Part shown: in pieces, positions 20,712 to 32,200 of the stretch
Numbering within the stretch: position 1 is the stretch's first letter
How the letters are laid out: every line of letters begins with the position of its first letter
Source: Scilla litardierei
Taxonomy: Eukaryota > Streptophyta > Magnoliopsida > Asparagales > Asparagaceae
Direction of reading: 5' to 3'
Assembly: GCA_030789695.1 (NCBI GenBank)
Contig: CM061142.1
Location: 801,651,610 to 801,715,609, forward strand
DNA: 64,000 nt
Translations under genes and position numbers: made by a program
The notes under the pieces: generated by a model
Told to the model about the DNA's origin: nothing
What the model saw: the letters and a program-made list of their open reading frames with translations, nothing else
Databases searched by the model: none

Positions 20712-22385
20712 TGACGTGCGTTTATATTTCATATATTTGCGCACGTTTTCTTCCGTGTTTCCCCGTGTTTTTCCGTCGTCTTTTATTCGTTTTCTCGTAT
20801 TTTCTCGTTTTCCTTCACTTTTCCTTGTTTGCCCATGTTTGCAGGAGATTGACCGTGTAGGGGACGTTTAATGACGATATCCCAAGTCCCCGGAGCAACG
20901 GGAGGAGTCACGCGTGATCCAGGGGGTCAAACGTCAAAGAATTCATCTTTCAGCCCCTCACCCGGTCGGTTGGTCATCTCCAACCGATCGGGTGATGCAC
21001 GCGTGCACCACCCGGTCTCTGCCGCAGCTCACAAAGAAGTCACCCGACCGGTTTGCAGACCGGTTCTGCGGGCGGCTGTTCTCTGTTTTTTCGAGCAGAA
21101 TTCCAACCGATCGGGTGACTCTCACCCGATCGGTTCATCTGTAGCTGATGTTGAAGAGCTGAAGACACGTGCGTCCAACCGATCGCTTCACCCGACGGCT
21201 CCAAGATCCAACCGGTCACTCAAGAACTCACCCGACCGGTTCATCTGACCGGGTGAAGCGCCGCCGTTTTCTGTTTACTATTTGTAACAGATCACCCGAT
21301 CGGTTGACTTGTCAACCGATCGGGTGACGCTTTTCCTGCGGGTTTGGACCCGAACCACTAGGGTTTCGAAGTGGGGCTATAAATACACGAGGCTGGCCGA
21401 CTGAAGGGAGATCTCTTCTCAGTTTTTTAGGGCTTTTGCCCCCCTTCTCTTGGGAGTTCTAGGTTAGTTTTAGATTAGGTATTTTGTTCAATAAGTCTTG
21501 TATGGGATCAACGATTCACTCAAGATAAGTATTTCTTTCTCTTGTTCCCCATTTTTTGTATTGTATTTCTTTTGCTTCATGATGAATGTTTGTGTGTGGT
21601 TTGTGTTGTTTGTTTATATGTCTTTCATCATGGAGTAGCATTGATGAACCCTAATACGGGTTAGGGTAGGATTGTTGCTTGGGAATTTACATTAGACTTG
21701 GTTGCATGGCACGTGTTCGATGAAATGTGTCAATGGGGATTTCTAGCAATCTGGGTCCAATTCGTACGGCAACACACTAGATGTGTTGGGGATTGGGGTC
21801 CGGTGCTTGTCCTGTCAAGATCCGCTTCGATGTATTGCTAGAAATCACATTTGACCTATTTGGCCATTAGGGTTACGCGGGGGTGTTTCATTGTCATCGG
21901 CGGGAAAAAGACCGCCTTTGACCGTCGGGCCGAGGGGGAATAAACTTGGCGGTTGACTCCCTAGCCATAGCTCACGCCCCCAGCGTAGACATCGAGTCCT
22001 CGCGCGCGGGAGCGGCTTGGACGAAGTGTTGGGAGATATCATTGTGGCCTTAATGCTCCCGGTTGCGGAAGGTGTTTATGGACACGGGAGTGCCCACCGT
22101 CCGGAACCGGGTAGGCCTAGCGTGCTTGGCACCGACCGGAATATCGGGCCATGGACGCTAGGTACCACCTTTTGGGGCAATGTCTCACCCTGGATCAAGT
22201 CAAATGCCAAGTGTCATGAGTGCTCTAGCCCGTGTTAGTGGGGATTCATTTCGTGTCTTTTTCATTTCTTTCTTTTATTTCTACACTTCACCCATATTAT
22301 CCGCGTAGCTAGCACACAACCCAGGCGAGGCTAGTAGCCACTCAAGCCATCCACCTCCCTGTGTTCGATATACCCGCACCCTACA
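20712..22385 (+). repeat. 3' LTR of the non-autonomous element
   Basis: 1674 bp, offset by exactly 5140 bp from the 5' copy with no indels. The substitutions I saw are near 15636, 15701, 15752, 15914, 15973, 16030 and 17049 (5' LTR coordinates). It ends CTACA, followed by the TATTC duplication. Confidence 0.95.
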
Positions 22386-22390
22386 TATTC
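22386..22390 (+). other. Target-site duplication, right copy (TATTC)
   Basis: Matches 15567-15571. Confidence 0.95.
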
Positions 22391-22509
22391 CAAGATAACA
22401 TTTACGGGAAAAACAAGTTCGATTTTTCCCAAACTTTAATTTTTCTAAAGTACGCAGGACTACAAATTAACGTAGGAACCTCGACTTTGATCTTGCTACA
22501 GTTACTTTT

Positions 22510-23220
22510 TGAAGACCCAAGGGCTAGTCAGCCGTAAGGCAGGGCCGCTCCCCTCTCAGGCCGACCTATTTCTTCATCGGTCGTTAGTCGATGGGCCACT
22601 ACCCTCGCAGGACGATCCAACTCTGTCAACATATCTCTTCATCGGCCGTAGGGCATGTGTACACTCCCCTCTAAGGCCAATTAAGCTCTCAGTCGGTCGT
22701 AAGGCGCAGGGCCACTCCCCTCGCAGGCCGACATATTCCCTTCATCGGCCATAAGGCGGGGGGCCCCTCCCCCCGCAGACTGATCAAGCTCTCAGTCAGC
22801 CGTTAGTCGAGGGGACACTCTCCTCGCAGGAGGACCTATCTCTTCATCTGCTTTAAGGCACTGCCCCCCCCCCCCCCCCTAACCCGCATGCCGATGAATC
22901 TCTCAGTCGGCCCTTAGTCGAGGGGCCACTCCCCTCGTAGGCTGACATATCTCTTAATAGGCGGTAATGCGGGGGCCACTCCCCTCGCGTGCTGATCAAG
23001 CTCTTATCTGCCTTTAGTCGAAGGGACACTCCCCTCACATGCCGACCAATCTCTTCATCGGCAATCGGCCATAAGGCGCAGGGTCACTCCCTACGCATGC
23101 CGACCTATCTCTTCATCAGCCATAAAGCAGGGGCCACTCCCCTAACGGGCCGACCTCTATCTCTTCATCGACCGAGCGGCCACTCCCCTCGCAACCCGAA
23201 GAAACTCTCAGTCAACCGAC
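22510..23220 (+). repeat. GC-rich tandem array in the Tat 3' UTR
   Basis: About ten diverged units of roughly 60-75 bp. Each carries GGCCACTCCCCTCGCAGG, a CCGACCTATCTCTTCATCGG-like segment and a GGCCGTAAGGCG or CCGTTAGTCGAGG joint. Such 3'-UTR arrays are characteristic of Tat elements and sometimes seed satellites. A 16-17 base C run lies at about 22864-22879. The frames here are repeat artefacts. Confidence 0.85.
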
Positions 23221-25164
23221 CACTAGCTATTGGATCAAGAATTACTGTGAATCAACCTCGAGTCTTAGCTACCGGGATAATCTCTCCTCTTTTATGTCAA
23301 CTCATTATGCTCGGTTGTAGTGAAGCATTGGTTTCTAGCTCACCGAACCAGTCAAGCAGTAAGGGCCAAGCATGATTGTTCCACACCTCGTGCCTTCTAC
23401 TTTCGCATCGTACAGGCCTGAGCTGTGGAGTGGGCATGGATGGCACCAGAGCCAACCTCGACACTTTACGATACTTTACGACTTGGTAGAAAATTTTCAG
23501 GGTTTTAACGCTCATATCTAAGGCGGAAGCTCAGAAGTCATTTTTTGGCGACTTGAGACGAGCTCCATACTCATGTTCCGAGCTGGGACTTGGTGTACTC
23601 ATGGATTGTCCACCATAGCTTGGAGATCTTCTACGACCTAAGACAAGCTAAATTTGAAGCTTCGCACACAAGTTCTTAGAGAATTCAAAAGTTTTCTACC
23701 CTAGCTCTGATATCCTTCCCGATAAACTAAGACTTGCTCTTAGATAGAAGAAATTGTATTGATCAAAGAGGGGGACCGAAGCCCGTTCATATAAAAATGG
23801 GTAAAGCCCGTACAACAGAGGAGATACAATCAAGAGGCTAGGGTTCTGAGAAATGTTGCTTCGTCGGTCTCCAGCGTAGCGGCTGCGGTATCCTCAGTGA
23901 CAGCAGGACCGACATCTTTCGTTGGAGCTCTACGAAGACACTAATCCAAGTCGCTCAAAGACGACTCTTGAGTTGGGAGACCTCCCTGCAACCTTCATTT
24001 CTGCGATGTTGTCATTACCCCAGAGATTAACGCCAGCTTATGATGGCAAAAAATCATTGTACAACGTTGGGTTCGTTCCATCTCAGCCCACAGTCTATCT
24101 ATTTTAGAATGTAAGGAAGAAGAATATAAAAGGCATGTGAACAAAAGAGAGGACTACATTTATCTGATGACGGCGAAGCTGAACGGAGAGGATGAAGGCA
24201 AAGGTGAGACCCTCGCACTCTATTTATACATGAGGACAAAACCCTTCAGGTGAACTCTATAAAAGGCATCCCAAACACATGTCGACATCTTGGAGCAATG
24301 ATGCCCCCAAACCCCGTGCACTTCTTGGCACGCGAATCCTATGGCATGGTGAACATTGAATGTGTCGCCTTGAATACCGCATCCATCCCATCAGTATTTG
24401 CCTCATCACCCGACCTCAACAGCTACGTCGATTGAGCTCAGGAGATGTGGGCCCTTGACATAACCATGGGCCGGCCTACTGATCTTTCGACTATTTCTCC
24501 TAATGATAAGCCCAGTGAAAACCCACGATGATGGCCCAACGACCCTCACGCAGACTATCATCCCTCCATTTAAAGCGCTAGTCGAGCTAATCTTTGGGCT
24601 CCCTCATCAATGTCGGTCGTTAAGTTCTTCAAAATGGGCATTCAATGCTTGACCAATTTCGGCCCCTCGTCAAGGCCGACAGCTCATACCAATGCAATAA
24701 AATGACTTCAATACTCGAACGTTACCTGAACAACGGCACTCAAAAGGACCATCGCCTATATATAGTCGGAAGAACAACAAGAGAAGGGTTTGATTCCTGA
24801 CTCTCTGACATCCACCCAAGTCAGGTACCTCACACTTGGAATCTTATTCACCAAACTTTACATTTCCTCCATAGCTCGGCCTGAGAACCAGCGGACGACC
24901 TCCTAACAGGTCGGACATAGTTCCACCGAGCCTCCTTGAGTCATCTACCAACTTAAGCATCGGATGGGTTTTGGTCTGACGCAAGATCCAACCCCCTGAC
25001 GAGCTCCTTGTGTTGCAGGAAGCCCGGAGATAGCTCGGATTGGAACCCGCTTAGCTTGTGGTTAGCTCATCCAATACCCAGTCATCTGCCTACGTCATAC
25101 TACTTCAGCTACTACTTACAAACCATCTTCTAACAACTTCATCGGTGAGAAAACACCCGAAAAC
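23221..25164 (+). repeat. Tat 3' LTR and preceding 3' UTR
   Basis: 24622-25164 is clearly the R/U5 part of the LTR by homology to 10782-11327, with TATA CTATATATA at 24756-24764. The LTR start is not certain because the 5' copy is truncated; U3 probably occupies much of 23500-24621. Low-complexity AGAGGGGGACCGAAG near 23770 is one possible polypurine tract. No gene is supported here. Confidence 0.65.
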
Positions 25165-25530
25165 GGGGGGCAATAGCGGAAATCTAGTGTTCAAAATTTT
25201 GATGGTGAATGATGAGAACTCAAGTAAGAGAGATCACACTCTCTCCAGAGAGATGATGGCTAGCTAAGAAATGAGAAAGAGATAGTGGGTTTGGGGACAT
25301 GGGGTTTATATAGAGATAGTTAGGGTTAGGGTTAATGACGGTCAAGGGTGTCGGGTTTGGTTTATCAGGTAGATAGGAATCAAGTTGGGTCAGTTAGGCA
25401 TTAATTAGGAATAAAATTAACACTTAAATAGGTTTTAAGCTGAAATGGGTATACATGGTAGTTGGTTATTAAACAGGATTTTGTTGGGTTTATGTTGCGA
25501 AGCGTGTCGGGGCTTACTAACCCACAACCA
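25165..25530 (-). repeat. Probable minus-strand LTR or promoter relic
   Basis: Read on the minus strand it starts TGTGGGTTAGTAAGCCCCGA near 25528, has a TATA box (CTATATAAACCCC, about 25302-25314) and then a pyrimidine-rich leader, which is an LTR-like layout. It directly abuts the Tat LTR end. No second copy is in the window, so this is tentative. Confidence 0.35.
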
Positions 25531-28500
25531 AAAGAAAATTAAACTAAAATAAGGAAAAAATGTAGAAACGTGAAAGAAACTTCATAAAACTTAATTAAAA
25601 ATAATTTCAATCAAGAAATTTTATATTAAATTCACTAAAAATATAGTATTCGGATAAGTGTCATTGTAAGGCTCTTGGCTAGTGACTGTTGTCATGCCGT
25701 ATTGTATCGAAATAGTCTGTGTATAGGTTAAGTCGTGATAAAAAACGAACCACCACCGATGTTTTCTTTTACCCATCTGTCTATTCACCATGGCACTCAC
25801 TACTCAGATCCAATAGAGTATCAGTGCATGTGATTAAGATCACAACAGCCTAACACCTAGTATCTCTAACCGCCTACCAATGAAATCAAAACAATCACTT
25901 CAACTACTCAAAAAAAAACATTAGCTTTTACTTGTTATCATCCTTATTTCGTTATAATAATCTCATACACAGAAGATATGAATGATATGCAAAGTGTGTG
26001 ATCGACTACCAAATTTGGAAGAGTCCGTGTATATTTGACACCCATCAAGAAATATATTTAATCGACACCAAAGTGTGTGATCGACACCAAATTCATGTGT
26101 CCGTTTTAGATGTCTGGCTCTCTAAACCCAAGCCCCTCTAAATCGGATCGATATTTTTAAATAATAAGTAAATAAATTTTAACATTACACAGAATTTTAA
26201 ATGATATAATTGAAGAATATGTTATTTTTAAATGTTAAAAGAATATTTATACATTAATAACAAATTATACATTATGCCAAAATGTAAATTTGATTACCAT
26301 TTAACTTGATTTATATTTTATCTTAGTTTTACAATAATATGAAGGGAGCCCCCAATAATAAATAATTATATTATAATGTTCATTCCAGGTTAGTATGAAT
26401 ATTATTAAAATTCATAAAGAAATAGTAAGAATATTCAATGTAACATATTTGCTAAATGAATATCCAGAATTAAGGATCAGATATGTATGAGTACTAGCCT
26501 CATTCGATCCCATCGGGCCACATACCTAGCATGTTTATAACTCAGGTCAAAAACCGAGACGCAAATCTGCTCTAACTGGACCAGGCTAAGACAGACCGGA
26601 GCCGGGCTTGGCACAATTCCTAGCACTAGTCAGAAAGAGGGGGCTTTAGTTTGCATCTAGTTTGCTCATGAGAATGCAACTTATAATCTATTTGGTTTGC
26701 TAACATTATAAAGTATATGCTAACATTATAAAGTATGCATTTAGTTTGCTCATGAGAATGAAACTTATAATCTATTTCCAGACGTTCATAATGATGCATC
26801 TGAGCATACACAACCCTGGTTAACACATGATATTCAGATGATTCAGCGTAACTTACACAACAAGAAATGTAGCAGGCAACGTACATGTATATATGAAATT
26901 GTGAGGAAAGTTTGAGAATATGCTTTCAAGTTTCAACCAAAGCTAATAGCTTGCATACTGCAAATGAACAAATTTTTTTTTCAAAATGATCCCATGAGCA
27001 ATTCAAGATTATGCAGAATCATAGGGCTCATTTCCCTTGATTTATGCAGTGATATTACAATCTAATCGTTGTGCTAATCACCTAGACAGATCAGAGTTTT
27101 TGTACCTGCTCAAATTCGCATGCCAGAAAAGCATGTCCTTGATGGTTTTACAAAATGCAGGCTACTTCTGGATGTTATTGACGGATGATATATACAATGA
27201 GAATAAGGATTGTTTACGGCACTGTACGACTGCCAAATGCAGGTGAAGTGATCATTTAGTGAAGGATACCACAAGGTATTTGACTACAAAAGGGAGCAAA
27301 TTGATTGGAAAGCCATTCAACTTTTATATAAGTGCCATTGGACCTAGACTGTGCTTGAAATCGGTTAAAAACATTAAACACAAACAGAAATCCCTCCTTG
27401 TTACCTCAAAGGTTAAATGGCCGATCTGTTCCACATGACATAGGAAGCAGAACTCTGAATAGCTTGACTTGCAACAAAATCTTCATACATGCAGAAGACA
27501 AAATACCGATCCAAAGAGTTGCTCTGAACAATTCCAACCCTCAGTGGCCACCCTGCAGGAAACCGATCAAAACTGAAAGCGTAAGCAGCAGACTGTGTGA
27601 GAAAAATATGCAGAACATGATAACTAAAGGGTAACTGGGTAAGGGAAGACAGTATATGGGCTTTTAACTAACAGCTGCTATGTACATCCCAAATAAATAG
27701 AAGCTCAAGAATCACATCCCCCGCAAAATAAACTGCAGGAAGAGTAACGTTGATTTAAGAGAAAAATACAGGATAGCATATCTGACACCTCCTCTCTAGG
27801 TTTATGACTCTATTTCATGCATAAACATGTCAGAGAATTCATGAATACAGTTTAGACGTATGCAATTTGAAGCCTGATCTGAACATCACTGTAGATTGCT
27901 CTAACTAATGTTTTAAAAGGCAATCAATGAAGTGCTCATTTATGAAGCAAATAAAAACATAAGTTTTGGGTTTTTTTTTTTTAATTTTTGTATTGTTTAT
28001 ATTTTACTTTAAAATTAGAAATAACAAGACGAGCAAAGCACAATATCATTAAAAATTTAAACGGGATTTAATACACACTATTACAAGATAGCAGAAAAGA
28101 AGAAAAGCGGGAATTGTTTGAGGTAATCGGTGGATGCTGTTATTGCTGTTGAGAACACACAGTTCAAGGAATCTGAAGCAGGAGGAAGTTGCTTAGAATA
28201 TGAAGTAGTCTACCCTCTTAATATGTGACAATGAGAGGACACAAAGATGAAAGAATGCGTCTACATTAAGGCTTGGAGGTGACAATAACTGTTGGAAGCA
28301 ATACTAAAAGCACTTGAAGAAGAGGAGCAAAAGAGGGTGAGACTGTAGACCGTGCAAACAAGTGTATGCTTCGATGTCCAAAACACGAAACATGAGAGTA
28401 TAAGCTTCGTGAATTGGAGCTTCCACAGGCTTCGTAGTTAATTGCCACTACTTAGCTTTGATGTTTCCGGAAGAAAGATGTCCTTAGCAAGCTTCTTAGC

Positions 28501-29205
28501 CTAAAAGGTGACATGTCACTCAATAAAGTAATAACATGACTGATCAAAGTAAGGTATAAAAAATGACCTGGATACAGACTTGATCAGTTTGTTTATTGCT
28601 GTGGTTTTGATAGTTAAGTTAAAGATAATGCATGACATTTGATATCAAATGACCATTAAAATATTCATAGAACTAATTGATATGCTAGCAACCATATTTC
28701 ATAATATTTCAAGCATAATGCATAATGCAACCTAGAATTGTAAGGAAAAAAGAAAACCAGAATCTAGTAAATCAAAACTTAGATTTTCATAAAAGATACA
28801 GGGGAAGTAACAAAAAGTAATGCTTCTGAAGATATAAATCATTTAACTGTCAGTATTTGTTAATCGATGGGAAAATGCCCATTTCCAATAGAAAAATGCA
28901 GGATATGACCAAATATGAAGTAGGAACTCATTATCTTTAGTGTATGGGTTCCGATTTGGATCAGACTACAAACTGAGCAGAGACCTAGCAACAAAGGAAT
29001 TAGGATCATATCTAGGACCAGCTAACATGTGCGCGCAAAGCTGTGCCACTCGGCTCAATAGGTACATCAAACAGCTTGCCTGAACAATCCAAGACCCTCG
29101 TAATGGTTGGTTATGCCATCTTTCACAGGTACATGAAATATTTGTTCATTAATAACATAAGACTTGAATTTTTACCTAAATTGACCCTAAAGCTTCTCGT
29201 CAATC
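25531..29205. other. AT-rich intergenic DNA with no gene recognised
   Basis: Mostly AT-rich sequence without long frames. A 40-bp direct repeat, CTCATGAGAATG..ACTTATAATCTATTT, occurs at about 26654 and 26738, separated by a short TAACATTATAAAGTAT duplication. On the minus strand, a 140-nt open stretch at 27413-27552 is preceded by a good acceptor (TTTCCTGCAG) and ends in TAA, and another exon-like stretch lies at about 28300-28430. Both are downstream of the host gene's stop and are not assigned. Confidence 0.5.
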
Positions 29206-32200
29206 TCAAGCCATTGCAGCCTTCTTCTCTCCTTCAAGCTGTTGTAGTTCAATTAACCATTGAGCCCAAGCTTTTTCCCTTGCCACTGCAGCCATCTTCC
29301 TCTCTGTCCTCTCCATGGTTTTCTTCTTTCTAGCCTCTGCCCACTGAGCTTTACGTTTTTTCTTCTCAGACTGTTATAGACAAGTAACAAAAGTTTGCAC
29401 TTAGCTAAGAGGCCAGATGATGCAACTTTTATTAATAACAGCTTTCCTGGAATATGAAGATATCGGTTTAAGAGGTTGACAACTGATAAAAGCAGACTGA
29501 ATCAATTTAACTAGATGACCGACAAATTAGGCAAATATTTGGCTTTTAGATCACAAGTAAAAGTAGTGGTACTTCAAAAGCATGCACTAACAGCCCAATC
29601 AAAGCACAATAGACCCAAAAATAGGTCAACCAGAATTTCTGCGGTGACAAGACATTGAGAATTACAAACATCGCAATTCAGAAGACAAATTAATGCACAA
29701 GAAAACCTTAATAAAGTGAGCATCACAATGGGTAAAAGCATACCCAAGCATGATGCAATGACACCTCATAATCAGGACAAGTTGTCCATGAAAGGTTGTT
29801 AAGGTAGTAGACTTAATTTAGAATCTAGTTAAGAAAATACAAGAAATGGTATCTAACAGAAAGCAATAGATGATGCATTGTGTTAACTAAAGATAATAAA
29901 TATGCACAAAGCCCAGGCCAATGTCTAAGGAAATACAGTGAACTAAATGATAAAACAACAATAAGAATAAAGCGTTTGTTGCATATTTCTAGGATCAGAT
30001 AGATGTATCCTTTTCACCATTCAGCTCTAGTAAGGGCCAGTCTATCAGTTATATTAGCAATGCCAAATCCACTCAAGGAAAAAGATAATAATAATAATAA
30101 TTGCCTATTGTGAAATAACAAAAATGAGTAAAAATATACCAATATAAAAGCCTTCCGCTGAGCAATGCGCTTCCTCTGCTTCCTTCCATTCACACTTCCT
30201 TCATTGGGAGAACTTGTAGGTATTGGTTCTCCAGGAACATGCTGAACCCAAGCATAAGGTCCTGCAGTTTCCCATAACACCACTATTACCAGGACTACAA
30301 ATTGGACTACTGTTTGAGCGACATAAGAAGGGCAGATATTTTAAAGTAAGTCGTGTATGCATATAAACCAGTAACACTTGCTTGACACACAATAACTTTA
30401 AAAATAAACTATATGCATGTACAATTCTGAAAATCCATATTGAGTTTAACACCGAAAAGGTGTTTTATCAATGTCTGGCTTATAAATTATCATTGCCAGA
30501 GCCATGTCTGACTCAAATGGCTTTTATAAAATATTTAACTCAAGTATTAGACAGTCCTAACATACCATAAAACCCGAAAACTACCCAAATACACATGTAG
30601 CACATGGACTTGGGCGAAGCTGGAGGTGAGATAGCTTCATGTGTTTCTTTCTTTTGTTTGATTGATTAAATTTAGACCGAAAGGATTTTTAACATTATTA
30701 TTTTAGCTTGTTTGTCTTTACAATTTCAAATAAAATTTGATATTGTTTTGGCTTGCACTTTACCTATAACATGCATGGAGCCATGCATATATACACGCCG
30801 TGTCCACATACATGAGAGCCCCAATTGTTGCCGCCAGCACGTACAAAAGCCCTGGACGCATACATCTAGCTATTTGGGGGGATGGGGAGTGTGTGTACAC
30901 ACACAAATACACATACATATATGTACACACCCATATATACACATATATACATACATACTATGATATGGTGAGATGATGAGCTAAGAACATTATCGTAAGC
31001 TAGCATAATCAGCTATACAAATCAAAGAACGGTGCAGTTCTTCTTGAATGTTAATGTGTGATAGCACAATCTATTAAAAAATTAGATTATTTGGAACCAT
31101 AGTACCAATGAATTAAACCATTCCAATATTACTATTTACACGTAGCTCAAAAGCTGTCCATTTTACGAACACTTGATGAGTCACATAGAAAGCTTCAAAT
31201 AGTATATTTTTTTTGTTTATTGATATCTTCAATGGATAAATCAAGATGGGACGGTTCTAATTACTGATGTGGATAAGAGATTGATCTATCTCATGATAAA
31301 ATTGTTGGCTCACTGTCTTATTTAATCATATATATAATAGGTATAATATGACATAGGAGCACTTGCGTCATATGATGAAGCCAAAAAGTTCGCTCTTCCT
31401 AATTTTATTTTATTGACATTCGACATGGTTCATGTTGATCTATATTTTCTAAAAGCCAAACATACCAAAGATCTAAGAACCCAAACCTGTTGCTCATTGA
31501 TATTCTTATTGAAAAGTTAACTGTTTCATGACAATATAACTTTCTGCACACATAGATCAACAAATAAAAAAATTTGGGTGCACTAGGTTTTGATGCAGTT
31601 GGGTCTTAGAAAATATAAATCAAAATGAATAAAACCAATCATAGAATAAAATATAAAGAATGAATTTTTTTAGGCAGCAAAAGATTTAGAGCTCAGATGT
31701 CATAGGTGAGAACTATGGGCATTAGTAAGCCAATGAGGAAATTAAAAAATTTCCTCCTTCCTAGCGTCAAACCCCCGTCCTCCTTATTTTTTTCGATCCA
31801 ATTCGTTCATTTTGATCTTCATGTTCTAAAACCCTAAATTTCTAATTTTCGAATGAATTCAAGGGGTTCTGTTTATTCATTCAATTATCGTAAACTTAAT
31901 AGTTTTGCATTTAACAAAACTTTCTGTAACCGCTAAATGAATAAGTAAAACCATTTGAGTTCATTTGAAAATTATAATTTATGATTTTAGAATATGAAAA
32001 CCAAAACGAACGGAACAGATCGTCGAAAAATATGAGAAAAGTGGGGTTGTGTGAGCTAGCCAAGGAAGAAATTTCCTCCTTGGCTAGCTAACATCCATAT
32101 ATGTATACACACACACTAGTCATAACCTGTGACTATATGTCACGGTGCATTCAAAATATTTCTCGAAAAATTTCAACACATTCAAAATCTCACCCCCCCC

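Larger units (their letters stand above)
15572..22385 (+). mobile_element. Young non-autonomous LTR retrotransposon, Athila-like, with one intact ORF
   Basis: 6814 bp, flanked by TATTC duplications. The LTRs are 1674 bp each and start TGACGTGCG; I count about 7 substitutions between them (about 0.4%). The Asp-type primer site and a polypurine tract of the AGCTTGGGGGA type resemble Athila elements. No protease, RT or integrase is visible. The only long frame is the 452-codon ORF at 17522. The rest of the interior holds a CT microsatellite, an A-rich CCCAAAAA tract and three AGCTTGGGG copies. It must have been mobilised in trans. Confidence 0.92.
10782..25164 (+). mobile_element. Tat-type Ty3/gypsy element, decayed, split by a nested insertion
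   Basis: 5' LTR remainder at 10782-11327, a degraded Arg-type primer site, a gag reduced to its tail, then protease, RT, RNase H, a second (archaeal-type) RNase H and integrase. The coding part ends at 15486 and is followed by a 3' UTR with a GC-rich tandem array and a 3' LTR ending at about 25164. The second RNase H and the 3'-UTR tandem repeats are hallmarks of the Tat lineage. Many stops and shifts make it inactive. The element at 15572-22385 was inserted in its 3' UTR, and the Tat sequence resumes at TATTC, 22386. Confidence 0.85.

Noticed and set aside
25320..25340. TTAGGGTTAGGGTTA, a telomere-like stretch
   Set aside because: Only two to three units, on the transcribed side of a probable LTR; no array. 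It is not a telomere or interstitial telomeric repeat.
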